DNA from: Alistipes sp.
GTDB taxonomy: Bacteria > Bacteroidota > Bacteroidia > Bacteroidales > Rikenellaceae
DNA length: 48,393 bases
Direction of reading: 5' to 3'
NCBI GenBank assembly: GCA_017623115.1
Contig: JAGAPT010000005.1
Coordinates: 1-48,393 of the forward strand
Every line of letters begins with the position of its first letter. Within the stretch, counting starts at the first letter, position 1. The position numbers were made by a program, and so were the translations under genes. Positions 22,456 through 30,673 of the stretch are shown piece by piece. The notes under the pieces are model-generated. The model searched no databases. It had not been told where the DNA came from and saw only the letters and a list, made by a program, of their open reading frames with translations.

Positions 22456-25137
22456 CTATTCGGAAATCGGTTGCCATGCTCCGGCCGGCATGCGATACCG
22501 CTTTTTGCCGATATAAATCGTTACGGGAGCCTCGGCCGTGTAGTGCCATACGCCATTGCGTCGGGCTACGGCTGCGGTGGTCGGCTCGTTGCTTTCGATG
22601 CGTACCTCGCCGCTATGCAGGGAGGTGCCTTCGGCCATGAAGAGCTCCTCGCCGCTCACGACGGCCAGGCGTGCCGTGCAACGAATCGCCTCACCCTGCA
22701 TGGTGCGTGGAGCATCGGCCGAGAAGATGTAGTCGATGCGCCCGTTTTGCTTCGCTACCTTGACGATGACCGTGCCATCCTGCGGTGTGGGAAGCCACTC
22801 GACAGCCTTGACTTGCGATCCGGCCTGATCATAGGGCTCGAATACGGCCGCAAAGGGACGATTCCATGCCTCGCCATATTGACGGGCAATGAAGGTCTGG
22901 CAGGGGCTGTTCTTTACGTCATAGGGCATCGGAGTGCGGGTCATGGCGTCGATGTGGGGCGAGTAGGCTGTAAAGAGCCGACGCTCCTTCTCTCCGCGCA
23001 TCCAAAGTTGCATGCCGCAGGTGGTGTTGTCGGGTTGTTGCATCACGAAACGCCCCGTTACATCTTGCTCACTCTTCACCGAATGTTTGTTCCAGAGGTA
23101 GGAGTAGGCGTAGAGATGTCCACCGGCAAAGGCCAACTCTTCGGTCGGCTCGGTCGGCAGGTCGAGCGTGAATTGTTGGCCGATGTTGTGGTAGAAATAG
23201 TCGTGGGTCTTATCCTCTCCGTTGCGACGGCGCGAACGGAAGACATCCACATAGTATCCGGCCTCGGGGTCGGTGTTGATGATCAGCAGTTGGCGACGCT
23301 GATCCGACTGCGTTTCGGGTTCGATGAACGAGATGTCGCCATAGAGTACACCATCGTAGAGCCCCTCTCGCTGCTCGGGTTGCGGATAGCAACTCTCCAG
23401 ACGGAAGGCATGTTGCGACATCATCACCGGATAGGAGGAGCATCCATCGACACAAACGGTGTTGTGTGCCGGGAATTGCGAGTAGAACTCGGCGTAATCG
23501 AGCGTTGTGTACCCCTTTCCACGACCCAAATCCACGCCCATGACATATCCTTTGCCGTAGAGCTCCATCGAGATGCCGTTGGCGTGCATGTGGTTCCCCT
23601 TCGAGCCATTGACACTGAACATCAGGCTGCGCTTGGGATCCATGCCCGAGCGAGCCGTAAACCAGCTGACCCCCTCGGAGTAGAAGGTCGGGGTGACAAA
23701 CTGCTCGATGCTCCCGGCCGGAATCGTCTGGTCGAGTTGCAGGGGTTGCGCCGAGGTGAAGGTCGATACTTGCGGTTGCAGGCGCATGCGGCTGTCGAGG
23801 GCCTCGCCGGCTTGTGGATTGAAATAGCGATAGAGAGCCGTAAATCGCTCCTCCTCTTGTCGTTTGCCGTAGCGTTGCGCATTGGCTACGAGGTTGGCAA
23901 AGATGTCGGAACGCAGTGGGCTGTAGTGTGTGTCGCCCCAGCCGACAATCAGCCCATTCGGGAAGAGATATTGCGGTGCATTGGCGATGCCTTGTGCCAG
24001 AATGGGGTAGTGAGCCACCAGGTCGATGCCGAGTACATGGTCGATGAGGCGTACGAACGAGCTGAATTGCGACAACACCATGGTTGCATAACCCGGGCAC
24101 TCTTCCCAAAGACCGGTCGTGGGGTCGAAGCCGAACTCGATGAGTCGGCCGATGGACCATTGGCGAATCGACGACTCGTTGAGGATGTGGTTCAGGTAGT
24201 ATGCGCGACCGCGACCATCCGCATAGTGATCGTTGTCATTCAGCACAAGGCCCAACCGCAGAATGAATTGCGCCTGAATGAGGTTCCAGTTGTTGTGGGG
24301 AACACCTCCGGCAATAATCACATCGGCCCATTTCCGCAGCGCATCTTCGTAGATGGCAATTTTCTCGGGCTTGGCCTTCACGAGCCAATCGTGCAGAAAA
24401 TCGTAGCATCCGCAGACGGCATCGACGCTGTTTTCGTGAATCACCTCAAACGAGGTCAGACCGACGAGCGTCTGCTGCTGTCCGTGATTCAGATCGAGCG
24501 GAATCTCGCGATAGTAGAGTCCCGTAACATAGGTATCGAAGAGGTCGGTAGCGAAACGGGCATAACGCTCGTCGCCGTTGAGCCAATAGAGGAAGGCGGC
24601 ATCACGAGCCAGGCTCATGATTTCACGGTTGATCGAGCCACATACGTCGCCCGTCTTGCGAGGATCGGCCCACTCCCATTCGCCACTCTTCTTGTTCTTC
24701 AGCCAAAGACCCAACGAATCCTGGAAGGGGACTACCTCCTCCAATTTGGGACGCTCATAGTCGTTGTGTCCGCTACGGTTGGCCGGATAGCGCACAGTCG
24801 GCACAGGCGCACGACCGGCGACATGCGAGAGTTGCTCGCCATCGATGAAGATTTCGTTGGCATGGCTGTGCCAATACATCTGCAGACGGCCGACCATCCA
24901 TTCGGGCTCGCTCATGTGGCGCACGGCATGGGGCTCGATGCGGTCGATGATACCCTGCATGGCAGCTCGGCCGGCCTCGGTTGCGGTCAGCTGCTCGACA
25001 GCCTGACGACAAGCCTCGCCATCCACCATACGCGGATAGGCACTTTTGAGCGTCGGGATAGGTATCGTAACCTCTTCGGCAAGGGTCGTGTGGGTGATAC
25101 CCACGAGGAGCAACAGGGAGAAAATGGTTCTTCGCAT
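22456..25137 (-). CDS. Heparinase II/III-like polysaccharide lyase
   Basis: This is an 893-residue secreted protein with signal MRRTIFSLLLLVGITHTTLA. The N-terminal half is an alpha/alpha toroid with GVPHNNWNLIQAQFILRLG (near 284) and GLWEECPGYATMVLSQF (near 345), where a conserved Asn-His and Tyr would take part in beta-elimination. The central heparinase II/III domain has GSKGNHMHANGISMELYGKG (near 515) and FPAHNTVCVDG (near 559). The C-terminal 300 residues are beta-sandwich. The PL family could not be assigned. It would cut a uronic-acid-containing chain and supply GH88. It starts three bases after the GH127 stop. Confidence 0.85.
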   Translation of the reverse strand: MRRTIFSLLLLVGITHTTLAEEVTIPIPTLKSAYPRMVDGEACRQAVEQLTATEAGRAAMQGIIDRIEPHAVRHMSEPEWMVGRLQMYWHSHANEIFIDGEQLSHVAGRAPVPTVRYPANRSGHNDYERPKLEEVVPFQDSLGLWLKNKKSGEWEWADPRKTGDVCGSINREIMSLARDAAFLYWLNGDERYARFATDLFDTYVTGLYYREIPLDLNHGQQQTLVGLTSFEVIHENSVDAVCGCYDFLHDWLVKAKPEKIAIYEDALRKWADVIIAGGVPHNNWNLIQAQFILRLGLVLNDNDHYADGRGRAYYLNHILNESSIRQWSIGRLIEFGFDPTTGLWEECPGYATMVLSQFSSFVRLIDHVLGIDLVAHYPILAQGIANAPQYLFPNGLIVGWGDTHYSPLRSDIFANLVANAQRYGKRQEEERFTALYRYFNPQAGEALDSRMRLQPQVSTFTSAQPLQLDQTIPAGSIEQFVTPTFYSEGVSWFTARSGMDPKRSLMFSVNGSKGNHMHANGISMELYGKGYVMGVDLGRGKGYTTLDYAEFYSQFPAHNTVCVDGCSSYPVMMSQHAFRLESCYPQPEQREGLYDGVLYGDISFIEPETQSDQRRQLLIINTDPEAGYYVDVFRSRRRNGEDKTHDYFYHNIGQQFTLDLPTEPTEELAFAGGHLYAYSYLWNKHSVKSEQDVTGRFVMQQPDNTTCGMQLWMRGEKERRLFTAYSPHIDAMTRTPMPYDVKNSPCQTFIARQYGEAWNRPFAAVFEPYDQAGSQVKAVEWLPTPQDGTVIVKVAKQNGRIDYIFSADAPRTMQGEAIRCTARLAVVSGEELFMAEGTSLHSGEVRIESNEPTTAAVARRNGVWHYTAEAPVTIYIGKKRYRMPAGAWQPISE

Positions 25138-25140
25138 AGT

Positions 25141-27075
25141 TTATTTGGTGTTTGCTGGTTTTAGGTGCCAATAGACGATGTAACGCTCACGATGGATGTC
25201 GTAGAGCGGCTCGAGGATGCGCCCGTCAGTTGTGCGGAAACGCAGCTGCTCGCCCTCACGAACGATGGTCGCCTCGGGATGGAGGGCGTCAACGGTCAGA
25301 TCATCGTTGAGCGTGGCAGGCACATGGTAGTCGTAGGTGTAGTAGTCGTTGTGTTTCGTCGGGTCGGAGTAGGGAGCCGGAGCCTCCATGCCCTCTGTGC
25401 CACAGCGAGCCGCCAAGACAATCGGTCCATAGCAGATGGCGGCCCGATTTGGATTGTCGGGAGTCGCTTCTACACGCAGCGACATCGGATACCGCACCTC
25501 GATGCAGTCGCCGGTGTGCCATGTGTGGGTTACAGCGATGTAGGAGCCGGCCTCTTGGCGCACCGGGAAGCGACGACCATTGATGCGAACCTCGGGCTTG
25601 CCGCTCCACGCCGGATAGCGCAGGCGAATGGTGGCTCGGGTCGGTTGTCGGGTCTCAAGTGTGAGTTTCACCTGCTCCGAGTGGGGGAAATTGCTCTCCA
25701 GGCGTACACGCATCTGTTGCTGCTCCCAATGCAGTTCCGAAGGGATAAACAGATTGACAAAGAGGTTGTCGCCTTGGTGGTAGTAGATACCTTCTCCATA
25801 TTTGGCATGGCTCTCGAAACTGCTACCTACACAGCACCAGAAGGAGTGCTCGGGGGTACTATATACTTTGTGCGAGCCCGACATCAAGGGCAGGAAGTAG
25901 CTAATCATACCCGTAGCGGGGTCCTGACCACCGAGAATGTGGTTGTAGAGTGCCCGCTCGTAGTAGTCGGCCACACGTACATCGGCATGCCAGGCAAAGA
26001 GGTGACGCGCCAATTTGAGCATGTTGTAGGTGCAGCAGGTCTCGCCCGTGACGCCACTCAGGTGCTCCGAGAGGTGTTGCGGGTCGAAGAAGTGCTCCTT
26101 GTCGCTGAGCGAGCCGGGGGCATAGGTGTGCTCATCGAGCATCGCCTCAAAGAAGAACCGCGACAAGGCGGCAGCCTCCTCCTCACCGGTTAACTCATAG
26201 CGGCGTGCCTCGGCCAATACTTTGGGAATGAACGTGTTCGTATGCTTCGTTCCGAAGGTCGTACGATCGTTTTGCTTCAGCGGGTCGATGACGGCATTGT
26301 GGTAGAAGAAGGTGGCCAGGAAGCGGAATTGCTCGTTGCCCGTGATGGCATAGAGATTCCACCAACTCTCGGGAATGCCGCCAAACTCGTTGCGAAGCAT
26401 GCGTGCGCGGGTCGGCTCGTCAATGCCTTTCAATTTGTTGTAGGCCCATTGTCCCATCTTCGTGACGACCTCCAACGCCTTGTTGTTATCGGCATAGAGG
26501 TATTGGTCAATCAGTCCGGAGACAATTTTATGGAGCGTGTACCAAGGCACCCACACCCGCTCGCCTCGGATGTTGCGGTTGACGAGCTCCTCGGGGAAGG
26601 CGCTCAGGTAGCCACTGCCATACACCCGTTGTACGGCGGCCAACCCATTGACCAGACTATCTCCCTTTTGGCGGAAATACTCCTCGCCCGTAGCACTATA
26701 CATCAGTGCCGTAGCCGAGAGCATATGTCCGGTCGTATGACCGCGGATGTCGCAGTCGAGCGACTCCCAACCCCCCAGCTTCTTGACAGCCGTATAGCCC
26801 CCTTCATGGGCTGCATAGATACCCGATGTGTTGCGGAAACTATGCAACAGACGGTCGACCGAGAGCGAACGCATCCATGCCGCATCGCGCTGCAGGTTCT
26901 CGGTGAAGCGGCTCGGCAAGAGCCGTACATCGCTCGGCGAGAAGGGCTCGGCAGCCAGTTCGATGCAGTGCTTGTGGCTATATTTCGGGGTGTGCAATCC
27001 GGGATAGGCCGATTGTGCCAGGATACCTGCAGGCAGCAGGGTGCAAACAACCAAGAGAAATAGATTTCTGGACAT
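25141..27075 (-). CDS. GH127-type (DUF1680) beta-L-arabinofuranosidase
   Basis: This is a 644-residue protein with signal MSRNLFLLVVCTLLPAGILA. The alpha/alpha barrel includes GHTTGHMLSATALMY and VPWYTLHKIVSGLIDQY. The zinc/nucleophile site of this family (one Glu and three Cys) is visible as GETCCTYNMLKLARH (near 345) and FWCCVGSSFESHAKYGEGI (near 415), very close to the positions in the characterised HypBA1. It would remove beta-L-arabinofuranose caps. Related families (GH146 and others) share this fold, so family membership is likely but not certain. It sits between the GH28-like and heparinase-like genes. Confidence 0.9.
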   Translation of the reverse strand: MSRNLFLLVVCTLLPAGILAQSAYPGLHTPKYSHKHCIELAAEPFSPSDVRLLPSRFTENLQRDAAWMRSLSVDRLLHSFRNTSGIYAAHEGGYTAVKKLGGWESLDCDIRGHTTGHMLSATALMYSATGEEYFRQKGDSLVNGLAAVQRVYGSGYLSAFPEELVNRNIRGERVWVPWYTLHKIVSGLIDQYLYADNNKALEVVTKMGQWAYNKLKGIDEPTRARMLRNEFGGIPESWWNLYAITGNEQFRFLATFFYHNAVIDPLKQNDRTTFGTKHTNTFIPKVLAEARRYELTGEEEAAALSRFFFEAMLDEHTYAPGSLSDKEHFFDPQHLSEHLSGVTGETCCTYNMLKLARHLFAWHADVRVADYYERALYNHILGGQDPATGMISYFLPLMSGSHKVYSTPEHSFWCCVGSSFESHAKYGEGIYYHQGDNLFVNLFIPSELHWEQQQMRVRLESNFPHSEQVKLTLETRQPTRATIRLRYPAWSGKPEVRINGRRFPVRQEAGSYIAVTHTWHTGDCIEVRYPMSLRVEATPDNPNRAAICYGPIVLAARCGTEGMEAPAPYSDPTKHNDYYTYDYHVPATLNDDLTVDALHPEATIVREGEQLRFRTTDGRILEPLYDIHRERYIVYWHLKPANTK

Positions 27076-27094
27076 GTTAAGTCGCCAATATCAA

Positions 27095-28498
27095 TTAATT
27101 AAAGGTGATATTTTCGATAAATTCATTGGTCTCTACGTGCTCCAACGAGCGGAAGGGTTCGCCGTCGATGACCACATCCTCGAAGTGGATGTTGCGAATC
27201 ATGTGCTCTGTATTATAGCCCATAATCATCGGAGTTCGGGGTCCTTTGACTGAACGAATGTTGCGGAACGTGACATCTTCGATACCGCGACCCGGTGCGG
27301 TGTTGTATTTCTCGCTATAGGTGATTTCGAGACGGAATACTTGTCCCTCTTGAATACGCTCGATGCGGATATTCTCGAAGAGCACATCGCGAATCATATT
27401 CAGATCGCCACAACAGATGCAGAGGCAACCCTGGCATTTGCGATCATCTTCATCATGCTCCAAAATGTCGATATTGTGGAACTTCAGCCCCTCCAATGTG
27501 TTGCCGATTCCGTCGGCCGTATAGCCGTGAATACCGATGTTAATCGGGTGGGCAATGTCGGCCCACAGCACCGAGTTGCGTACCTCGACATTACGCACAT
27601 CACCACGATACTCCCAACGAGGACCATAGACCGCGATGCAGTCGTCCGAATTGCGCATGAAGACCCCTTCGACCAAGACATCCGAGCAGCTCATGATGTC
27701 GATGCCATCGCTCCAGCCTTGGTAGCTGAACGAACGGAGGTTGCGCACGGTGATTTGCTCACTCTGACCACCAAAAACGGTGTAGTGGCGCGGATTGACG
27801 ACGATGATATCCTCCACCGTCACCCCTTTCGAGAAGGTAATCTGAATACCGCGTGGCGGAGTTACCAACATACCACGACCTCCGATGCGTACATTCTCTA
27901 CATGGTCGCAGATGAGCGTACCCTTCACGACAGCTCCCGGTGCCAGATAGACATATGTATTCGAGGGGATACGGAAACCGCGCTCCCCCTCGGCCGGTGT
28001 ATGGACACCCTCGCCAAAGTAGCGAACCCCGGGGGTGTCGGCTGTGGGGACATCCTCCCCCTCGGGAGCATTGGTAAAGAGCTGCAGGTTGCGCAGACGA
28101 TCGCCGTCGAACTCAATGGAGAGGTCTTGCGGCTCGGTCATGCGGAACGTCAGTCGATTCCCTTCCAGGTTGTATTTCACGCCCAAGGCCTGCGGACGAA
28201 TCTCTGCCGTGTGGGCGATGCCGTTGTTCTTGCATACCTCGACTTCGACCTCACCCTCGAAGTCGAAGTGTACCATCGAGGTCTCAACCGGAGCATCCAT
28301 GTCGACCATGGCCTTGTATTCGTAGAGGTCTTGCCATTCACCGCCGATTTCACGAACACGTACCGTGAAGTCGTCGTTGTGCATCCCGTAGTAGATTCCT
28401 TTCGGTACGGGGTGGATGATGATGCGTGTAGGAACAGGCTCCGGGGTGGCGCATCCGGCCAGCCACAGTAGGCTCAAGGTGTAGAGTAGGCGTTTCAT
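27095..28498 (-). CDS. GH28-like right-handed beta-helix lipoprotein
   Basis: This is a 467-residue protein with lipoprotein signal MKRLLYTLSLLWLAGCA. After an N-terminal beta-sandwich (to about 130), a parallel beta-helix follows with many short repeats such as VENVRIGGRGML, ITVRNLRSFSYQ and VLFENIRIERI. The active-site region resembles polygalacturonases but is altered: SDGIDIMSC (near 264) instead of NTDG, NSDDCIAVYG (near 284) retained, IGIHGY (near 322) in place of GHG and RLEITYS (near 389) in place of RIK. It probably acts on an unusual linkage, if it is an enzyme at all. It precedes GH127 by 19 bases. Confidence 0.75.
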   Translation of the reverse strand: MKRLLYTLSLLWLAGCATPEPVPTRIIIHPVPKGIYYGMHNDDFTVRVREIGGEWQDLYEYKAMVDMDAPVETSMVHFDFEGEVEVEVCKNNGIAHTAEIRPQALGVKYNLEGNRLTFRMTEPQDLSIEFDGDRLRNLQLFTNAPEGEDVPTADTPGVRYFGEGVHTPAEGERGFRIPSNTYVYLAPGAVVKGTLICDHVENVRIGGRGMLVTPPRGIQITFSKGVTVEDIIVVNPRHYTVFGGQSEQITVRNLRSFSYQGWSDGIDIMSCSDVLVEGVFMRNSDDCIAVYGPRWEYRGDVRNVEVRNSVLWADIAHPINIGIHGYTADGIGNTLEGLKFHNIDILEHDEDDRKCQGCLCICCGDLNMIRDVLFENIRIERIQEGQVFRLEITYSEKYNTAPGRGIEDVTFRNIRSVKGPRTPMIMGYNTEHMIRNIHFEDVVIDGEPFRSLEHVETNEFIENITFN

Positions 28499-28504
28499 GG
28501 CAGA

Positions 28505-30427
28505 TTAGTGTTTTTTAGGTTTTAAGGTTTTGTATTGTTTCAAATCCTCCTTGGTGGCCGGCAACAGATGCAGGGCTGCACCACCACGGGGTTGCAGATC
28601 GAATGTGAGTGGCGTACCACGACGCACCAGGTGACGCTCGCAGCGAACATGCGTCGGCGAGTCGAATGCGGGGTCGTCGGTGTAACTACGCAATACAAAG
28701 GTCGTATCCTCGGGCAGGAAATCGCTCGAAAGGGTAATCGTAGAGCCCTCGTCGTTGCCCAGAATGCCGACAAACCACTCTTCGCCTGCACGACGTGCGA
28801 TGGCGATGTGCTTGCCCATCGAGTCGTCGAGGACGCGCGTCTCGTCCCATACCACCGGTACGTTGTCGAAGAATTCCAACTCCTCTACCTGGCGAACACG
28901 TGCCGGGGTGTCGTACCAATAGAGCGTCTGCAGCGGCGAGAAGAAGACGACGGGGAGTGCCAACTGATGGGCATGGGTGTTTTTCAGACGCGGGTCGAAG
29001 TAGCAGACCGTGTAGTCGCCGGCTCCACACAACATGCGTGTGAAGGGGAGCAGCGTGTTATGTGTGGCCGAGGGAAACTCCTCGTTACCACGAATACCCT
29101 CCTGTGTGAGCAGGTTGGGGTAGGTGCGCGAATAGCCCGTCGGGCGATATTCGTCGTGGATGTTGACCATCAGATGGTGCTTTGCTGCGAGGCGTACCAA
29201 CCGATGTACCCACTCGGCCCAATGCTGCGAGGTGAAGTGTACGAAGCCAAACTTCAAACCGGCAATGCCCCACTTTTCGTAGATGGGGAAGAGACGCTCG
29301 GCATCGACCTGCAGGGCGTGCTGGTTGATGTAGAGCCAGATGCCGATGCCCTTTTCACGACCATAGGCTACGACACGCGGCATGTCAATTTCGGGAATCA
29401 CCTTCGAGGCATCCTGCCCGAAGTCGTCGGCCGGCCCGTACCATTTCCAGTCGAAGAGCAGATATTGCATGTTGTGGGCGGCACAGAAGTCGATGACGGC
29501 CAGGGCGTTTTCGGTCGTCATGCGGGTTTCGCGCATGATTTTACCCACCCGAATCCAACTTTCATCGGCAATGGCCGAAGGGGCATTCAAATGGAGGAAG
29601 ATGTCGTTGTTCTCGAGGAGTTTCCCGGCCGACTCGGCAGCCATAATCACGCGCCACGGCATCGTGTAGGGGGTTACCAGGTCGGTGCCATTGTCGTTGA
29701 GCTCGGTGATGAGCGCACCGGGCTTCGCGGGCGACAGATGGAGTTTCCCGCGCGGGAAATCCACCACTGCAGCCTCGCCAATGGCTGCCCAGCGACCATC
29801 GGGCAACTCGAGGGTCAGCGGACGCTCGGCCGACTGCTCCCACCCCTCGAGGGCAACACGCGTATAGGGGGCTTGTGCCCATGCGGCATGCCAGGCCATG
29901 GTGCCTGTGGGGAGTGCGAACTCACTCTGCTCGGCCTTCAAGCGGTGGTAGAACGCATCGGGGTGTTTGGGCAGGTGGTAGCGGAAGGCGATACCCTCGT
30001 TGTAGGCACGGAACTCGATGTCGAGCCGATAGGCCGAAGCATCGGGACGTGCGAAGTGGAGCACAACGCCACGATAGGCCTCCTGCACGATGGAACGCTC
30101 GCCATAGGCATTGCGCCAGGTGGTATCCTGCTCGATGCAGTCGTGATTCGTGTAGCGCAGGGCGTCGAACCAACGGGCATGGCGCGAGTAGTCGCGTGCC
30201 AATGCCTGCTCCCAGACGAGGTTGTCCATCTCGAGGTCGAGTTGCGAGGGGAGAATGACGGCCTTCCCGTCGAAACGGGTGGTGTAGTGCACCTGCAACC
30301 GGTTTTCGATAGTCGTAATGGTGATTTCGGCCTCGTGTCGTCCGTTGGGCGAGGTGATGGCGATGGTCTGGGCTGCGAGTTGCTGCACTCCCAGGAGCCA
30401 CATGGCAAGGAGTAGTAGTTGTTTCAT
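28505..30427 (-). CDS. GH97 family glycosidase
   Basis: This is a secreted protein of about 640 residues. The ATG at 30427 opens MKQLLLLAMWLLGVQQLAAQ; another ATG lies four codons upstream. The N-terminal beta-sandwich (to about 270) and the catalytic barrel follow the GH97 layout, with QYLLFDWKWYGPADDFGQD, IGIWLYINQHALQ, HDEYRPTGYSRTYPNLLTQE and GIRGNEEFPSATHNTLLPFT (calcium-site and catalytic Glu). GLKFGFVHFTSQ (near 394) has Gly where retaining members have the Asp nucleophile in KxDF. That suggests an inverting or divergent member. It is the first gene of the enzyme operon, seven bases ahead of the GH28-like gene. Confidence 0.88.
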   Translation of the reverse strand: MKQLLLLAMWLLGVQQLAAQTIAITSPNGRHEAEITITTIENRLQVHYTTRFDGKAVILPSQLDLEMDNLVWEQALARDYSRHARWFDALRYTNHDCIEQDTTWRNAYGERSIVQEAYRGVVLHFARPDASAYRLDIEFRAYNEGIAFRYHLPKHPDAFYHRLKAEQSEFALPTGTMAWHAAWAQAPYTRVALEGWEQSAERPLTLELPDGRWAAIGEAAVVDFPRGKLHLSPAKPGALITELNDNGTDLVTPYTMPWRVIMAAESAGKLLENNDIFLHLNAPSAIADESWIRVGKIMRETRMTTENALAVIDFCAAHNMQYLLFDWKWYGPADDFGQDASKVIPEIDMPRVVAYGREKGIGIWLYINQHALQVDAERLFPIYEKWGIAGLKFGFVHFTSQHWAEWVHRLVRLAAKHHLMVNIHDEYRPTGYSRTYPNLLTQEGIRGNEEFPSATHNTLLPFTRMLCGAGDYTVCYFDPRLKNTHAHQLALPVVFFSPLQTLYWYDTPARVRQVEELEFFDNVPVVWDETRVLDDSMGKHIAIARRAGEEWFVGILGNDEGSTITLSSDFLPEDTTFVLRSYTDDPAFDSPTHVRCERHLVRRGTPLTFDLQPRGGAALHLLPATKEDLKQYKTLKPKKH

Positions 30428-30510
30428 TCCGTTTAGCATTTAATACCTTAAATATATACGCTCAAGAGCCTGGAAATACTCAAAACGGAGGTGCTTTTTT
30501 TCGCAAGCAG

Positions 30511-30616
30511 TGGGGGAGTTTTGGGAGTTTTGGGAATTTTGGGAATTTTGCGAGTACTCCCAATTTCCCCAATTTCCCCAGCTTCCTTAGTTTCCCCAGT
30601 TCTCCCAATCCTCCCA
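30511..30616. repeat. Mirrored 9-base minisatellite with G-quadruplex potential
   Basis: The plus strand has about four 9-base units of the form TTTTGGGAR (30519-30554) followed by seven of the form TTTCCCCAR (30555-30616). The two halves are partly complementary and can fold into a long imperfect hairpin. GGGGG, GGG, GGG and GGG separated by six-base loops at 30512-30543 fit a G-quadruplex on the plus strand, and the second half is G-rich on the minus strand. It sits in the 246-base gap between the GH97 start and the 30674 gene; a candidate minus-strand promoter (TATATTTA at 30456-30449) precedes GH97. Confidence 0.8.
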
Positions 30617-30617
30617 T

Positions 30618-30650
30618 AAAAAAAGCCTGCCCGACCAAGCGGTCGAGCAG
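30618..30650 (-). terminator. Terminator of the susCD operon
   Basis: CTGCTCGACC and GGTCGGGCAG (30650-30641 with 30636-30627) form a 10-bp stem with one G-U pair, loop GCTT, and a T7 run on the minus strand. It separates the transport block from the enzyme block. Confidence 0.9.
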
Positions 30651-30673
30651 ACAGTGAGAACAAGTGATAATGC

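Noticed and set aside
22471-25164. An 897-residue open frame opposite the heparinase-like gene, and similar long frames at 28535-30415, 37578-39875 and 43268-44797
   Set aside because: They are antisense to well-supported genes, show no domain pattern and arise from codon bias in G+C-rich coding DNA.
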